Positions 8,673 to 16,793 of a stretch of 32,410 nt of DNA are shown piece after piece. The first letter of the stretch is position 1; the number at the start of each line of letters is the position of its first letter. The DNA lies in NCBI GenBank assembly GCA_900548775.1, contig URLM01000019.1, positions 1 to 32,410 of the forward strand, written 5' to 3'. The notes beneath the pieces are model-generated. The model saw only the letters and a list, made by a program, of their open reading frames with translations. It did not search any database and had not been told where the DNA came from. This stretch comes from an uncultured Olsenella sp. (GTDB taxonomy: Bacteria; Actinomycetota; Coriobacteriia; Coriobacteriales; Atopobiaceae). The translations under genes were made by a program, and so were the position numbers.

Positions 8673-11600
8673 CTAGTCCACGCTCTTCAGGCTCTCCACC
8701 ATGTCAACGGCGTCCAGCCGGCGGCGCATCGCAAGCATCACGAGCAGTGCGAACGCCATCGTGAGCGCAAAGGCGAAGCCGTAGCTCGCGGCATGGATGG
8801 TACGCCCAAACATCACATAGTCGACCTCGGCGGTGGTGACCACGAAGTTCTCGAGCCAGGTCCCCAGAAGCAGGCCAACGGCATCGCCAAGAACCGCGGT
8901 GATGGCAATCTCGCGGAAGATGTAGGCGTGCACCTCTCGGCGCGTGAAGCCGAGCACGCGCAGGCTCACAATCTCGCGTACCCGCTCGGCCACGTTGATG
9001 TTGGTGAGGTTGTAGAGCACGATGAAGGCAAGCGCCGCAGCCGAAACCACTAGCACAACCACGACCGCATCCACCACCGAGAGCATTGACCGGTAGAGTT
9101 CGATCGTCTCGGACGAGAAGGCCACGGTCGAGACGGCACCCTCGTCGTGGAGCGCCTCGGAGAGGGCGGCGCGCCCCTCCGCGCCAAGCGTGGTTGCCAC
9201 CAGAACAGTCGAGAAGGACGGATCGGCCGCATCGACGCTCCTCCAAGCCTCACGTCCCACGTAGACGCTGTTCCCCACGTAGTTCTCGCAGACGCCGGTC
9301 ACCGTGAGGGCATGCCCCTCGCCCGTGGCGTTGCCCACCTCGTCGACGTCGCGAAGCACCACCGCGTCGCCAACGCCAATGCCCAGGCGGGTCGCAAGCT
9401 TCTCGGTGATCACGACGGAGCCGTCGTCGAAGGGGATCTCCTCGTGCGTGATGCGGTTCCGCAGCGTCACTGCGCCTTCGAAGGTCGACGCGTCCTGAGG
9501 CACGACCACGCTCACGCGCAGCGTGTCCGTGGTGCCGCTGCTGGCGCCGGCGTGCATGGTGACCTCCTGCACGCGGTCCTCGCGCATCACCTGGCCGGTC
9601 GAGGCAAGGATCCCCTCCACCGCTGCCATGTCCCCATCGGTCGCGCCGTCCTTGAGGCCAACGGTGGTGTCGTAGTGGACGATGGGCCCGTACTGGCAGT
9701 CGATGATGTCCCAGATGGCATCGTGGAGGCCAAAGCCCACCAGGAGTAGCGCCGTGCAGCCCGCCACGCCGGCAACCGTCATGGCAAGGCGCCGCTTGTA
9801 GCGAAACAGGTTGCGACAGGTGACCTTCCACGAGAACGAAAGGCGGTCCCAGATGGGACGCATGCGCTCGAGAAGAATTCGCTTCCCAGGCTTGGGGGCA
9901 AGGGGCAGCATGAGCTGCGCGGGCGTCTCGCGCAGACTCGAGACCACGGCACCCCACGTTGCAACGAGCGTCACGCCAACGCCCACGCCTCCGGCGAGAA
10001 GCGCAACCGAGGGGTCAACGGGAAGAGGCCATCCCATCGCCGGCACGGCGTAGATCACCCCATAGGAAGACATGATGATAAAGGGAAGCGCCTGCGAGAG
10101 AACGGCAATGCCCAGCACGGCGCCACCCCCGCTCGCGATGGCGGCGTAGGCGAGGTAGCGCGAGGCGATGCGGCCCTTGGAGTAGCCCAGTGCCTTGAGC
10201 GTGCCGATAAGGACGCGGTCGTCCTCGACCATGCGGGTCATGGTGGTGAGCGCGACAAGCGCGGCGACAAGGAAGAAGAAGACCGGGAACACGTTCGCGA
10301 TGCCGTCCATGCGCCGCGTGTCCTGCATGTAGGTCTCGACGCCCTCGTCCTGCGTTCGGTCGAGAAGGAAGACGTCGGGCTGCTCGAGGGCGTCCACCTG
10401 GGCCTGGGCGTCATCGATCTCTGCCTGTGCATCGTCGAGCTGGGATTGGGCGTTCGCCTCTTGCTCCTGGTAGCTGGCAAGGCCCTCCTCGTAGCTTGCC
10501 TTGGAACTTGTCAGCTCGTCCTCGGCCTCTGCGAGCTTGGCCGCGTTCTGGTCGAGCACGGCCTGGGCGTCAGCAAGTTGCGCCTCGGCACTCGCCCGTT
10601 CCTGGGCGAGCTGGGCCCTGGAAGCGTCGAGCTGGGCCTGTCCGTCCGCAAGCTGCTCCTGCGCCGTCTGGAGCTGCTCCACGCCGGCCAGCGCCTGACT
10701 CACCTGGTCAAGGGAAGCCTGCGCAGTAGCAAGCTGCCCGCGCAATGCATCGAGTGTTGCCTGGTTCGCGGGATCGTCAAGCGACTCAAGGGCTGAAATC
10801 TGTTGTTCCAGGGCGGCAACGCCAGCGCCCGCTTGCTCCTTCTGAGCAGAGAGCGTAGATGCAGCCTCGTCGAGTGTGGAAGTGCCCGTCTGCTCGAGCA
10901 TGGTTGCAGTGCCTGACTCCAGCTCCTGACGCTGCTGGTCGAGCGTCGCCTGGTTGGCGTCAATCTGGTCCTGAGCCTCCTGCAGCTGCGAGGTTGCCTC
11001 GGCACGCTTCTGCGCGAGCTGGGCTCTGCCGTCCTCCAGCTGCGCCTTGCCGGAAGCAAGCTCCTTCTCGCCGTCCTCTATCTGCAGCGCGGCGTCATCC
11101 AGCTGCGACTTGGCATCCGCGAGCTGCGACTCCGCGTCCTCGCGCTTCTGGTCAAGCTGGGCCTGCGCATCGTCCACCTTCGCCTGCGCCTCTTTTCGCA
11201 GGTCATCGAGGCGCGCCTGTGCCAGCTCGCCAAGACGCGAGGAGAGCGCCTCCTTTGGAGCCGAGACGGCATCCTCGTAGGAGGGGCTCCCGCTCAAGGC
11301 CGCGTCCGCCCCGTCGACGCTCAGGTAAAGCGTGGTCCAGGGATAGTCGTCCGAGAAGGCAGAGGGCAGCACGTAGGCTACTTGCTTCACGGAGCCGTCG
11401 CCCAACGTCGTGGTGCCAAACGTGCCCGTGTAGGGGTAGCTCGGCGAACTCATGAGCCCGACCACAGTGAAGGTGCGCACCGAGAGCGTGCCGTCGAGGT
11501 CGTCGGTCCCATAGAGGACTTCCACCGTGTCCCCCACCTCAAGGCCTGGCGTAGCCGCGTCGCCATCGAGCAGGCACTCGTCTGCAGCCTGCGGCCAGCG

Positions 11601-12035
11601 CCCCGCCGTCAGGCGCACGCGGTTGAGGTAGGACACGTCCGGGGATTCGATCTCGTCGTCAGAGACGACCATCGCCTCCTGGGCCGCATTCACATCGAGC
11701 GACGTGACGCGCACGGCCATCTGCTCGTTGCCTATGCGCGCCATCACGTCGGCAGAGCTTGCCGGCATGACCGACGTGACGCCCTTGGTTGACGAGACAC
11801 GCTCGACGTCCTTCTCGGAGAAGCCCTTTGTGGAAACCAGTCGCAGGTCATAGAGGCTGCACCCATCAAACCAGCGGTCCGCGGCAAGGCGCATGTCCCG
11901 CCCGGACATCTGAAGGCCGGCCAAGAAGCCGCAGCCCAGCGCCACGATGCCCGTGATGGCGAGAAAACGCCCCAACGAACCGCGAATGCTCCTCCACACG
12001 CTCTTTGTGAACGAAGAGGCGGCCACCCCTACCAC
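8673..12035 (-). CDS. FtsX-type ABC transporter permease with long coiled-coil insert
   Basis: A membrane protein of about 1120 residues. After a short cytosolic start comes the N-terminal helix (LAITGIVALGCGFLAG), then a large extracytoplasmic part. Residues about 260-552 are a low-complexity coiled coil built from repeated AQLxxAQAxLD-like heptads. The first FtsX block (about 580-712) follows, then a second anchoring helix, another extracytoplasmic domain and a C-terminal FtsX block. This layout matches MacB/LolE-type mechanotransmission permeases rather than solute channels. The GTG at 12033-12035 was chosen because it overlaps the ATPase stop by 7 bp and has GAGGT just upstream; a second in-frame GTG at 12024-12026 is possible. 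It surely works with the ATPase that overlaps it. The transported or activated partner is unknown. Confidence 0.85.
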   Translation of the reverse strand: MVGVAASSFTKSVWRSIRGSLGRFLAITGIVALGCGFLAGLQMSGRDMRLAADRWFDGCSLYDLRLVSTKGFSEKDVERVSSTKGVTSVMPASSADVMARIGNEQMAVRVTSLDVNAAQEAMVVSDDEIESPDVSYLNRVRLTAGRWPQAADECLLDGDAATPGLEVGDTVEVLYGTDDLDGTLSVRTFTVVGLMSSPSYPYTGTFGTTTLGDGSVKQVAYVLPSAFSDDYPWTTLYLSVDGADAALSGSPSYEDAVSAPKEALSSRLGELAQARLDDLRKEAQAKVDDAQAQLDQKREDAESQLADAKSQLDDAALQIEDGEKELASGKAQLEDGRAQLAQKRAEATSQLQEAQDQIDANQATLDQQRQELESGTATMLEQTGTSTLDEAASTLSAQKEQAGAGVAALEQQISALESLDDPANQATLDALRGQLATAQASLDQVSQALAGVEQLQTAQEQLADGQAQLDASRAQLAQERASAEAQLADAQAVLDQNAAKLAEAEDELTSSKASYEEGLASYQEQEANAQSQLDDAQAEIDDAQAQVDALEQPDVFLLDRTQDEGVETYMQDTRRMDGIANVFPVFFFLVAALVALTTMTRMVEDDRVLIGTLKALGYSKGRIASRYLAYAAIASGGGAVLGIAVLSQALPFIIMSSYGVIYAVPAMGWPLPVDPSVALLAGGVGVGVTLVATWGAVVSSLRETPAQLMLPLAPKPGKRILLERMRPIWDRLSFSWKVTCRNLFRYKRRLAMTVAGVAGCTALLLVGFGLHDAIWDIIDCQYGPIVHYDTTVGLKDGATDGDMAAVEGILASTGQVMREDRVQEVTMHAGASSGTTDTLRVSVVVPQDASTFEGAVTLRNRITHEEIPFDDGSVVITEKLATRLGIGVGDAVVLRDVDEVGNATGEGHALTVTGVCENYVGNSVYVGREAWRSVDAADPSFSTVLVATTLGAEGRAALSEALHDEGAVSTVAFSSETIELYRSMLSVVDAVVVVLVVSAAALAFIVLYNLTNINVAERVREIVSLRVLGFTRREVHAYIFREIAITAVLGDAVGLLLGTWLENFVVTTAEVDYVMFGRTIHAASYGFAFALTMAFALLVMLAMRRRLDAVDMVESLKSVD

Positions 12036-12730
12036 TCGACCTCTGCTGCGTCGAGCGGATGCGCGTTTGTCTCGACGCTCTCGGCACGTCCCTCTCGCAC
12101 GCGAATCACGCGGTTTGCAATCTGGGTGAAGGCAGAGTTGTGGGTCACGATTGCCACGGTACGCCCGCGCTCGCGACACGTGCGCTGGAGAAGTCCCAGA
12201 ATCTGCTTGCCCGTCACGTAGTCGAGCGCGCCGGTGGGCTCATCGCAGAGCAGAAGCTTGGGGTTCTTGGCGAGCGCGCGGGCGATGGCAACGCGCTGCT
12301 GCTCGCCGCCAGAGAGCTGCGCCGGGAACATGTCCTTGCGAGAGGAAAGGCCAACCTCGTCAAGCACCTCGGCGGCCGGGAGTGGGTCCTCGCAGATCTG
12401 GCTTGCAAGCTCGACGTTCTCCAACGCCGTGAGGTTCTGCACCAGGTTGTAGAACTGGAACACGAAGCCCATGTCGTGGCGTCTGTAGAGCGTGAGGTCG
12501 TGCTCGGAGAGTCCCGAGACCTCGCGGCCGGCGAGCCGGATGGACCCGGAGGTGCAGGAGTCCATGCCTCCGAGCATGTTGAGCACCGTGGTCTTGCCTG
12601 CGCCCGACGGGCCCACAATCACGCAGAGTTCGCCCTCCACGATGTCGAACGACATCCCCGCCACGGCGTGAACCTCGACGCTACCCATGCGGTAGGTCTT
12701 GCAGACGTCCCTGAACTCAACGAATGCCAT
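12029..12730 (-). CDS. ABC transporter ATP-binding protein (MacB/LolD type)
   Basis: A 233-residue ATPase of the LolD/MacB/FtsE class. It carries the Walker A motif GPSGAGKT, the Q-loop in FVFQFYNL, the signature LSGGEQQR, the Walker B segment LLLCDEPTGALD and the H-loop in IVTHN. The early aromatic in YRMGSVEVHAV would stack on adenine. It energises the FtsX-type permease encoded immediately downstream, whose start codon lies inside its last codons, so the two are translationally coupled. The start ATG at 12728-12730 has only a weak GGG-containing ribosome site, which suggests dependence on upstream translation. It begins 31 bp after the small YolD-like gene. Confidence 0.94.
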   Translation of the reverse strand: MAFVEFRDVCKTYRMGSVEVHAVAGMSFDIVEGELCVIVGPSGAGKTTVLNMLGGMDSCTSGSIRLAGREVSGLSEHDLTLYRRHDMGFVFQFYNLVQNLTALENVELASQICEDPLPAAEVLDEVGLSSRKDMFPAQLSGGEQQRVAIARALAKNPKLLLCDEPTGALDYVTGKQILGLLQRTCRERGRTVAIVTHNSAFTQIANRVIRVREGRAESVETNAHPLDAAEVEW

Positions 12731-12761
12731 GTCACACGCCCAATCAACGACGGCCTCGGGG

Positions 12762-12995
12762 TTATCGGTCTACTTCATTATGACCGGGACCGCAATGAAT
12801 GGCAGGTGACGCCGGGTGAGGCCACGGTCTTGGCCCGTGGGCGGCCCCCTCCTCCTGCTGGCGCTCTCGCTCGGCGAGCATGGCACGATACCCCTTGAGC
12901 GGGTCGAACGGCGAGAAAATCTTCGCGCGCTCCGAGAGGGGCATGGGCTGGCGGGTCGATGAAGTTACATGTCCGCTGGTAGCGTTACTCGCCAC
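12762..12995 (-). CDS. Small YolD-like protein coupled to dinB
   Basis: A 77-residue reading frame whose GTG start (12993-12995) overlaps the dinB stop codon. Its conserved core is MPLSERAKIFSPFDPLKGY, matching the RA..F.PF..L.G pattern of small proteins often encoded beside Y-family polymerases (YolD-like family). The core lies at about residues 18-36, followed by a charged helix (AMLAERERQQEEG). The last 25 or so residues are rich in Pro, His and Gly and look unlike the family, so the gene may be shortened or the end may be neutral. An internal ATG at MPLSERA is an alternative start. The likely role is as a partner or regulator of the polymerase; this is inferred from context and family only. 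Confidence 0.7.
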   Translation of the reverse strand: MASNATSGHVTSSTRQPMPLSERAKIFSPFDPLKGYRAMLAERERQQEEGAAHGPRPWPHPASPAIHCGPGHNEVDR

Positions 12996-14331
12996 TTCGG
13001 TGGCCCCCAATCTGGAGGTTGCGCTCGCGCGTGGTGGCTTCCGGAAGAAGGTCAACGCCCTTGAGCAGCGAGTTCTTGCCGAACTTGCGTTTCACGGCGC
13101 TTATGGCCTCCTGCCTGCGCCGCTCGCGGGCGTCTGCCTCGGGCGTGGAGAAGAGGCTGTCTTGAACGCCAGGCGCGTCCTCGGGAAGTACGCCCGTAGC
13201 CGTGAGCCCCAGGCGGTGCACCGGACGCGAGCGATCGACCTCGGCGTCGAAGATGCGCGTTGTCGCTGCGAGGATCTGCTCGCGCGAGTTCGTTGGCACG
13301 AGAAGGTGCTCGGTACCGCCAGCAGAAGCAACGGCACGATACCACGCACGTGGGTCGGAGCGGTCACGGATGCCCGCGCGCTCCTCGGCCGAGAGGTCAT
13401 ATCCCACGTACAGATTCACACCGCTGGCAACGATCCGCTGGTCAACCAGATCGAGTGCGAGGGAGTCTGCCATCTCGCGAGCAATGATGCGCGCACCGGC
13501 GAAGTCGCGGTTGCAACCGAGCACCTGCGCCGTCGAGACGGAGTGCGAGCCGGAGCGGTAGGCCTTGATGTCTGCCATGGTGACGGGCTCCACGCCCCAG
13601 GCATGGTCGATGAGAATCTCGGCGTCCACGCCAAACTCCCGGTAGAGTGGCTCCGCCGGATACGTGGCAACCTGTCCCATGGTGTGGATGCCCATGGCTG
13701 AAAGGCGCTCGGCGATGCCCGGCCCCACGCGCCAGAAGTCCGTGATGGGGCGGTGGTTCCAGAGCGTGGCGCGATAGATCTCCTCGGTAAGCTCGCCCAA
13801 GAAGTCCCTGCTGTGCTTGGCGGTGATGTCGAGCGCAATTTTGGCAAGGTAGAGGTTGGTGCCCAGCCCACAGGTGGCGGGAATGCCCGTTGTTCTCACC
13901 ACGTCCTCGCGGATGCGTTCCCCCAGCTCGCGCGCCGTGCAGCCGTAGAGGTCGAGATAGCCCGTGACGTCCATGAAGGCCTCGTCTATCGAGTAGACGT
14001 GGATGTCCTCCGATGCAATCCAGCGCAGGTAGACGGAGTAAACGTCACATGAGCGCTCCATGTAGAGGGCCATTCTCGGCGGCACCATGAGGTAGTCGAT
14101 GGTCTGGGGAATCTCGAAGACGCGGCAGCGGTTGCGCACGCCGAGCGCCTTCATGGCCGGCGACACGGCAAGGCAGATGGTCTTCTCCGTGCGAGAAGGA
14201 TCTGCCACGACGAGCCGCGTGGAAAGCGGGTCGAGACCACGCTCCACGCACTCGACGCTGGCATAGAAGCTCTTGAGGTCTATGCAGAGGTACTGCCGCT
14301 CTTGTGTGCGCGGCGCGGGGACGTCTGCCAC
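12985..14331 (-). CDS. dinB: Y-family DNA polymerase (DinB/UmuC type)
   Basis: A 448-residue lesion-bypass polymerase. The first metal site is in CIDLKSFYASVE (Asp18) and the second in YSIDEAFMDVT (Asp116, Glu117). A GLGTNLYLAKIALD segment and the helix-hairpin-helix region WRVGPGIAERLSAMGIHTMG lie in the palm/thumb. A little-finger domain follows at about 250-360. The C-terminal extension (about 380-448) includes QDSLFSTPEADARERRRQEAI, a possible clamp-binding QxxLF motif. The GTG at 14329-14331 was chosen because GAGGG lies seven bases upstream and it sits 1 nt after the preceding stop. The gene is coupled to the DJ-1 gene before it and the small YolD-like gene after it. No LexA-type box was recognised. 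Confidence 0.93.
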   Translation of the reverse strand: MADVPAPRTQERQYLCIDLKSFYASVECVERGLDPLSTRLVVADPSRTEKTICLAVSPAMKALGVRNRCRVFEIPQTIDYLMVPPRMALYMERSCDVYSVYLRWIASEDIHVYSIDEAFMDVTGYLDLYGCTARELGERIREDVVRTTGIPATCGLGTNLYLAKIALDITAKHSRDFLGELTEEIYRATLWNHRPITDFWRVGPGIAERLSAMGIHTMGQVATYPAEPLYREFGVDAEILIDHAWGVEPVTMADIKAYRSGSHSVSTAQVLGCNRDFAGARIIAREMADSLALDLVDQRIVASGVNLYVGYDLSAEERAGIRDRSDPRAWYRAVASAGGTEHLLVPTNSREQILAATTRIFDAEVDRSRPVHRLGLTATGVLPEDAPGVQDSLFSTPEADARERRRQEAISAVKRKFGKNSLLKGVDLLPEATTRERNLQIGGHRSGE

Positions 14332-14332
14332 G

Positions 14333-14914
14333 CTATCCCTCGAGCACGATGCGGGGCTTGAGGTCCTCGACGGCGGCGTCTCCCAGGAACCAGCGAACGA
14401 TCTCGAGGCCAAAGGGAATGGCCGTCGCCATGCCCTTGCTGGTGATCACGTTGCCATCGACCACGGCCGGCTCCTCCGAGAGGATGGCACCGTTCTCGAC
14501 AAGAACGTGCTGGAAGTTGGGGTTGGATGTGGCGGGGCGGTTCGTGAGGATACCCAGCTCGGCTAGGATGGAGGGTGCGGCGCAGATGGCTGCGACACCC
14601 TTGCCAGCCTGGTCGAAGGCCTTGACCGCCTTCGTGAGCGGCTCGCACGCCTTGAGGTTGGGCGTCCCCGGAATGCCTCCGGGGAGCACGAGCATGTCGT
14701 AGTCGTCGAAGGAGAAGCCCTCGTCCGCAATCGAGCGGTCGCAGGTGATGGTAACCTGGTGCGAGGAGGTCACGGCATGCTCCGGAGTTATGGACACGGT
14801 GTCCACGGGTATGCCGGCACGGAACAGAAGGTCCGCGACCGTGAGGCCCTCAATCTCCTCGAGTCCGTTGGCCACGAACACCGCGACGCGCTTGTCGGTC
14901 GACTGCCTGAACAT
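14333..14914 (-). CDS. DJ-1/PfpI (YajL/ThiJ) family protein
   Basis: A 193-residue single-domain protein of the DJ-1 subgroup. The nucleophile elbow is AICAAPSIL with Cys111; Glu20 in NGLEEIE is in the usual place to stabilise the cysteine, and VLPGGIPG precedes the elbow. Family members act in stress protection or as glyoxalase/deglycase enzymes, and exact activities are debated. The ATG at 14912-14914 has AGGAG seven bases upstream. It is the first gene of the cluster that continues into dinB with a 1-nt gap, which suggests a damage- or stress-linked unit. A compact hairpin (14931-14955) precedes its ribosome site. Confidence 0.92.
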   Translation of the reverse strand: MFRQSTDKRVAVFVANGLEEIEGLTVADLLFRAGIPVDTVSITPEHAVTSSHQVTITCDRSIADEGFSFDDYDMLVLPGGIPGTPNLKACEPLTKAVKAFDQAGKGVAAICAAPSILAELGILTNRPATSNPNFQHVLVENGAILSEEPAVVDGNVITSKGMATAIPFGLEIVRWFLGDAAVEDLKPRIVLEG

Positions 14915-14930
14915 GTGCGCTCCTCTCATA

Positions 14931-14955
14931 AGACAAAGGGAGTTTCCCTTCGTCT
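14931..14955 (-). promoter_or_regulatory. Hairpin in the leader of the DJ-1 gene
   Basis: An 11-bp stem (14931-14941 with 14945-14955, one G-U pair in the RNA) closes a 3-nt loop, ending about 6 nt before the AGGAG ribosome site of the DJ-1 gene. Reading minus, the mRNA would carry AGACGAAGGGA, the loop, then TCCCTTTGTCT. There is no T-run directly after it. It could modulate translation or mRNA stability. Confidence 0.4.
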
Positions 14956-14958
14956 CAT

Positions 14959-14991
14959 CATAAGAAGGGCGGCACGCATGCGCGGCCGCCC
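14959..14991 (-). terminator. Second, weaker terminator after the PTS IIA gene
   Basis: A GGGCGGC/GCCGCCC stem (14967-14973 with 14985-14991) is followed on the minus strand by TTCTTATG. It resembles the hairpin and TTCTTAT tail at 16881-16920. It sits just after the stronger terminator at 15004-15035, so the two would act in tandem to isolate the DJ-1/dinB cluster. Confidence 0.5.
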
Positions 14992-15003
14992 TCAAAATCC
15001 AAC

Positions 15004-15035
15004 AAAAAATGACCGAGGGGAATGCCCCCGCGTCA
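15004..15035 (-). terminator. Intrinsic terminator of the glycerate kinase - IIA unit
   Basis: Six bases beyond the IIA stop codon, a stem made of TGAC plus a G-rich arm pairs with CCCCTCG-GTCA (one bulge, one G-U pair) and is followed by six consecutive T on the minus strand. It has the classical shape of a factor-independent terminator. Confidence 0.8.
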
Positions 15036-15041
15036 CGCACG

Positions 15042-15503
15042 CTAGTCCTGATCGTCGATGCCCTTGTTGATGGCGTCAGCAATGACCTGGGCGTCATCGG
15101 AGCCACGCACGAGGCTCTTGAAGTCGTCCTTCATAAGGAGGACGGCAGTCTTGGACAGCAGCTTGATGTGCGTGGTGCCAGCCTCGCCAGCGGGGACCAG
15201 CAGCGAGATGGCAATGTCGACGGGCTTCTCGTCGAAGGAGGGCCAATCGAGGGCATGATCGTTCTTGAAGACGATGACGGCGGCCTTCTTGATGGAGGCG
15301 TCCTTCGCGTGCGGCACGGCGAAGCCGTCGGTCATGCCGGTCTCGCCCATGTCCTCACGGGCGATGAAGGCCTTGTAGACAGCGTCGGCATCATCGGTGA
15401 CGCCAAGCTCGACAGCCTTCTGGGAGATGAAGCGCAGCACCTCGTCGCGGCTCTCGGCGTGCTGGTTAACGAAGACGTCGTTGGAAGATACGAAATCGCT
15501 CAC
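15042..15503 (-). CDS. PTS sugar transporter subunit IIA, fructose/mannitol type
   Basis: A 153-residue cytosolic phosphocarrier. The phosphorylated histidine is in MTDGFAVPHAKD (His65), the usual G.A.PHA motif of fructose-type IIA domains. It would receive phosphate from HPr and pass it to a IIB cysteine. The GTG at 15501-15503 was preferred since AAGGAG lies seven bases upstream; upstream in-frame ATGs have none. No IIB or IIC adjoins it. The only ones in the window are those at 24645-26093, also fructose type and lacking their own IIA, so it may serve that system. The partner gene immediately upstream is glycerate kinase. Confidence 0.92.
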   Translation of the reverse strand: MSDFVSSNDVFVNQHAESRDEVLRFISQKAVELGVTDDADAVYKAFIAREDMGETGMTDGFAVPHAKDASIKKAAVIVFKNDHALDWPSFDEKPVDIAISLLVPAGEAGTTHIKLLSKTAVLLMKDDFKSLVRGSDDAQVIADAINKGIDDQD

Positions 15504-15567
15504 TGGGTGCTCCTTTGGACGTAGGAAAACATGGGCCATCACGCGGACGCGATAACCTCTCTACATA

Positions 15568-15596
15568 ATAGTAGCAGGGAAGCCCAACACGCCCAA
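15568..15596 (-). promoter_or_regulatory. Possible promoter for the PTS IIA gene
   Basis: On the minus strand, TTGGGC and TACTAT are spaced by 17 bp in the 117-bp gap between glycerate kinase and IIA. Both hexamers are partial matches to the sigma-70-type consensus. No terminator separates the two genes, so the IIA gene could also be read from the glycerate kinase promoter. Confidence 0.25.
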
Positions 15597-15620
15597 GAAT
15601 CGAATCTGAACGGGGAATCG

Positions 15621-16763
15621 TCAGGGCTTGGGCAGGCCCATCCCAATCGCCAGGAGCGAGAAGACCCTGGCCGCAGCGAGACGATAGTTCCTCTCGGCAT
15701 GCGCAAGTGCTTCCGCCACGTCACCGCAGTCGATGACCGTGGGCACGAGCGCATCCACCCCCAAGTCCATGAGGTCCAAGGCTCCGGGGTCCATGCCGCC
15801 CACTACTGCTACGCAGGGCACGCCCGCCCTCTTGCAGCGAGCTGCCACGCCCGAGACCACCTTGCCGTGAGCCGACTGCGCGTCTGCGTGGCCCTCGCCG
15901 GTGACGCAGAGATTGGCGCCGAGAAGTGCCTGGCCAAGCCCTACGACATCGAGGACCCAGTCGATGCCCGGAACTGACTCCGCCCCAAGGAAGAGGCGGG
16001 TCGCCGCGCCGAGGCCACCAGCAGCACCGTCACCCGGCTTGTCTGCGGCGCGCCCCAGAGTCCGCTCGAGGACTCGGGCGTAGGAGGCCATGCCCCGCTC
16101 GAGCTCCTCGACCTGCTCGGGAGTTGCCCCCTTCTGCGGAGAGAACACACGAGTTGCTCCGCGCGGGCCAAGGAGCGGGTTGTCAACGTCGCAGAGCAGC
16201 CGGAAGCTTGCCCGCGAGACGAGGGTGTCAAGCCCCGAGAGATCAATGCTGGCCACGCGGCCAAGGTCTGCACCGGTACCTTGGAGTTCTCCGCCTGCGC
16301 CGTCGAGGAACCGCACGCCCAGCGCGCGCATGGCTCCCATGCCGCCGTCGTTTGTTGCGCTGCCGCCAATGGCGAGCGTTACCTCGGCGGCACCGTTGCG
16401 CAGCGCGTGGAGCACGAGCTGCCCCGTGCCGTACGTGCTCGTGAGCATGGGGTTTCTCTCCGCGTGCGTGAGAAGCGGCAGTCCCGAGGCAGCGGCCATC
16501 TCGATGATGGCACGGTTCCCGGGGAGCATGCCGTAGATTGCCTCGACCGGTCTGCCAAGGGGGTCCTCGACAGTCGCGTCGATGCGAGATCCTCCGAGAG
16601 AGGCAACTACGGCATCGACGGTCCCCTCTCCTCCGTCTGCCACGGCAAGCCTGGTGCAGGACACGCCGGAAAACACGCGCGTGGCCTCCTCCTCGAGAAT
16701 GGCAGCCGCGCGAGCAGAGCTGATGGTGCCCTTAAGCGAATCGGATGCAAAGACAAATCTCAT
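15621..16763 (-). CDS. glxK: Glycerate kinase (GlxK/GarK family)
   Basis: A 380-residue kinase of the GarK/GlxK family that phosphorylates D-glycerate to a phosphoglycerate feeding lower glycolysis. Visible family marks are ASDSLKGTISS at the N-terminus, VADGGEGTVDA, the AIGGSATNDGGMGA phosphate-binding segment, DKPGDGAAGGLGAA, and TGEGHADAQSAHGK near residue 290. The start ATG at 16761-16763 has GGGGGAG upstream at good spacing; the open frame extends further but has no family resemblance there. It is followed by PTS IIA, so glycerate could be released from an imported PTS substrate, though that link is inference. A promoter-like palindrome lies 47 bp upstream. Confidence 0.94.
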   Translation of the reverse strand: MRFVFASDSLKGTISSARAAAILEEEATRVFSGVSCTRLAVADGGEGTVDAVVASLGGSRIDATVEDPLGRPVEAIYGMLPGNRAIIEMAAASGLPLLTHAERNPMLTSTYGTGQLVLHALRNGAAEVTLAIGGSATNDGGMGAMRALGVRFLDGAGGELQGTGADLGRVASIDLSGLDTLVSRASFRLLCDVDNPLLGPRGATRVFSPQKGATPEQVEELERGMASYARVLERTLGRAADKPGDGAAGGLGAATRLFLGAESVPGIDWVLDVVGLGQALLGANLCVTGEGHADAQSAHGKVVSGVAARCKRAGVPCVAVVGGMDPGALDLMDLGVDALVPTVIDCGDVAEALAHAERNYRLAAARVFSLLAIGMGLPKP

Positions 16764-16793
16764 GTGCGCTCCCCCTCTGTTACCTCTCTCGTC

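Noticed and set aside
12810..12850. Terminator hairpin (CCACGG/CCGTGG) near the end of the YolD-like gene
   Set aside because: The stem is only six base pairs with no T-run, and it lies inside the predicted coding frame.
12985..14914. LexA/SOS box controlling dinB
   Set aside because: No convincing SOS-type dyad was seen upstream of dinB or of the DJ-1 gene; the leader hairpin at 14931-14955 does not match known SOS boxes.
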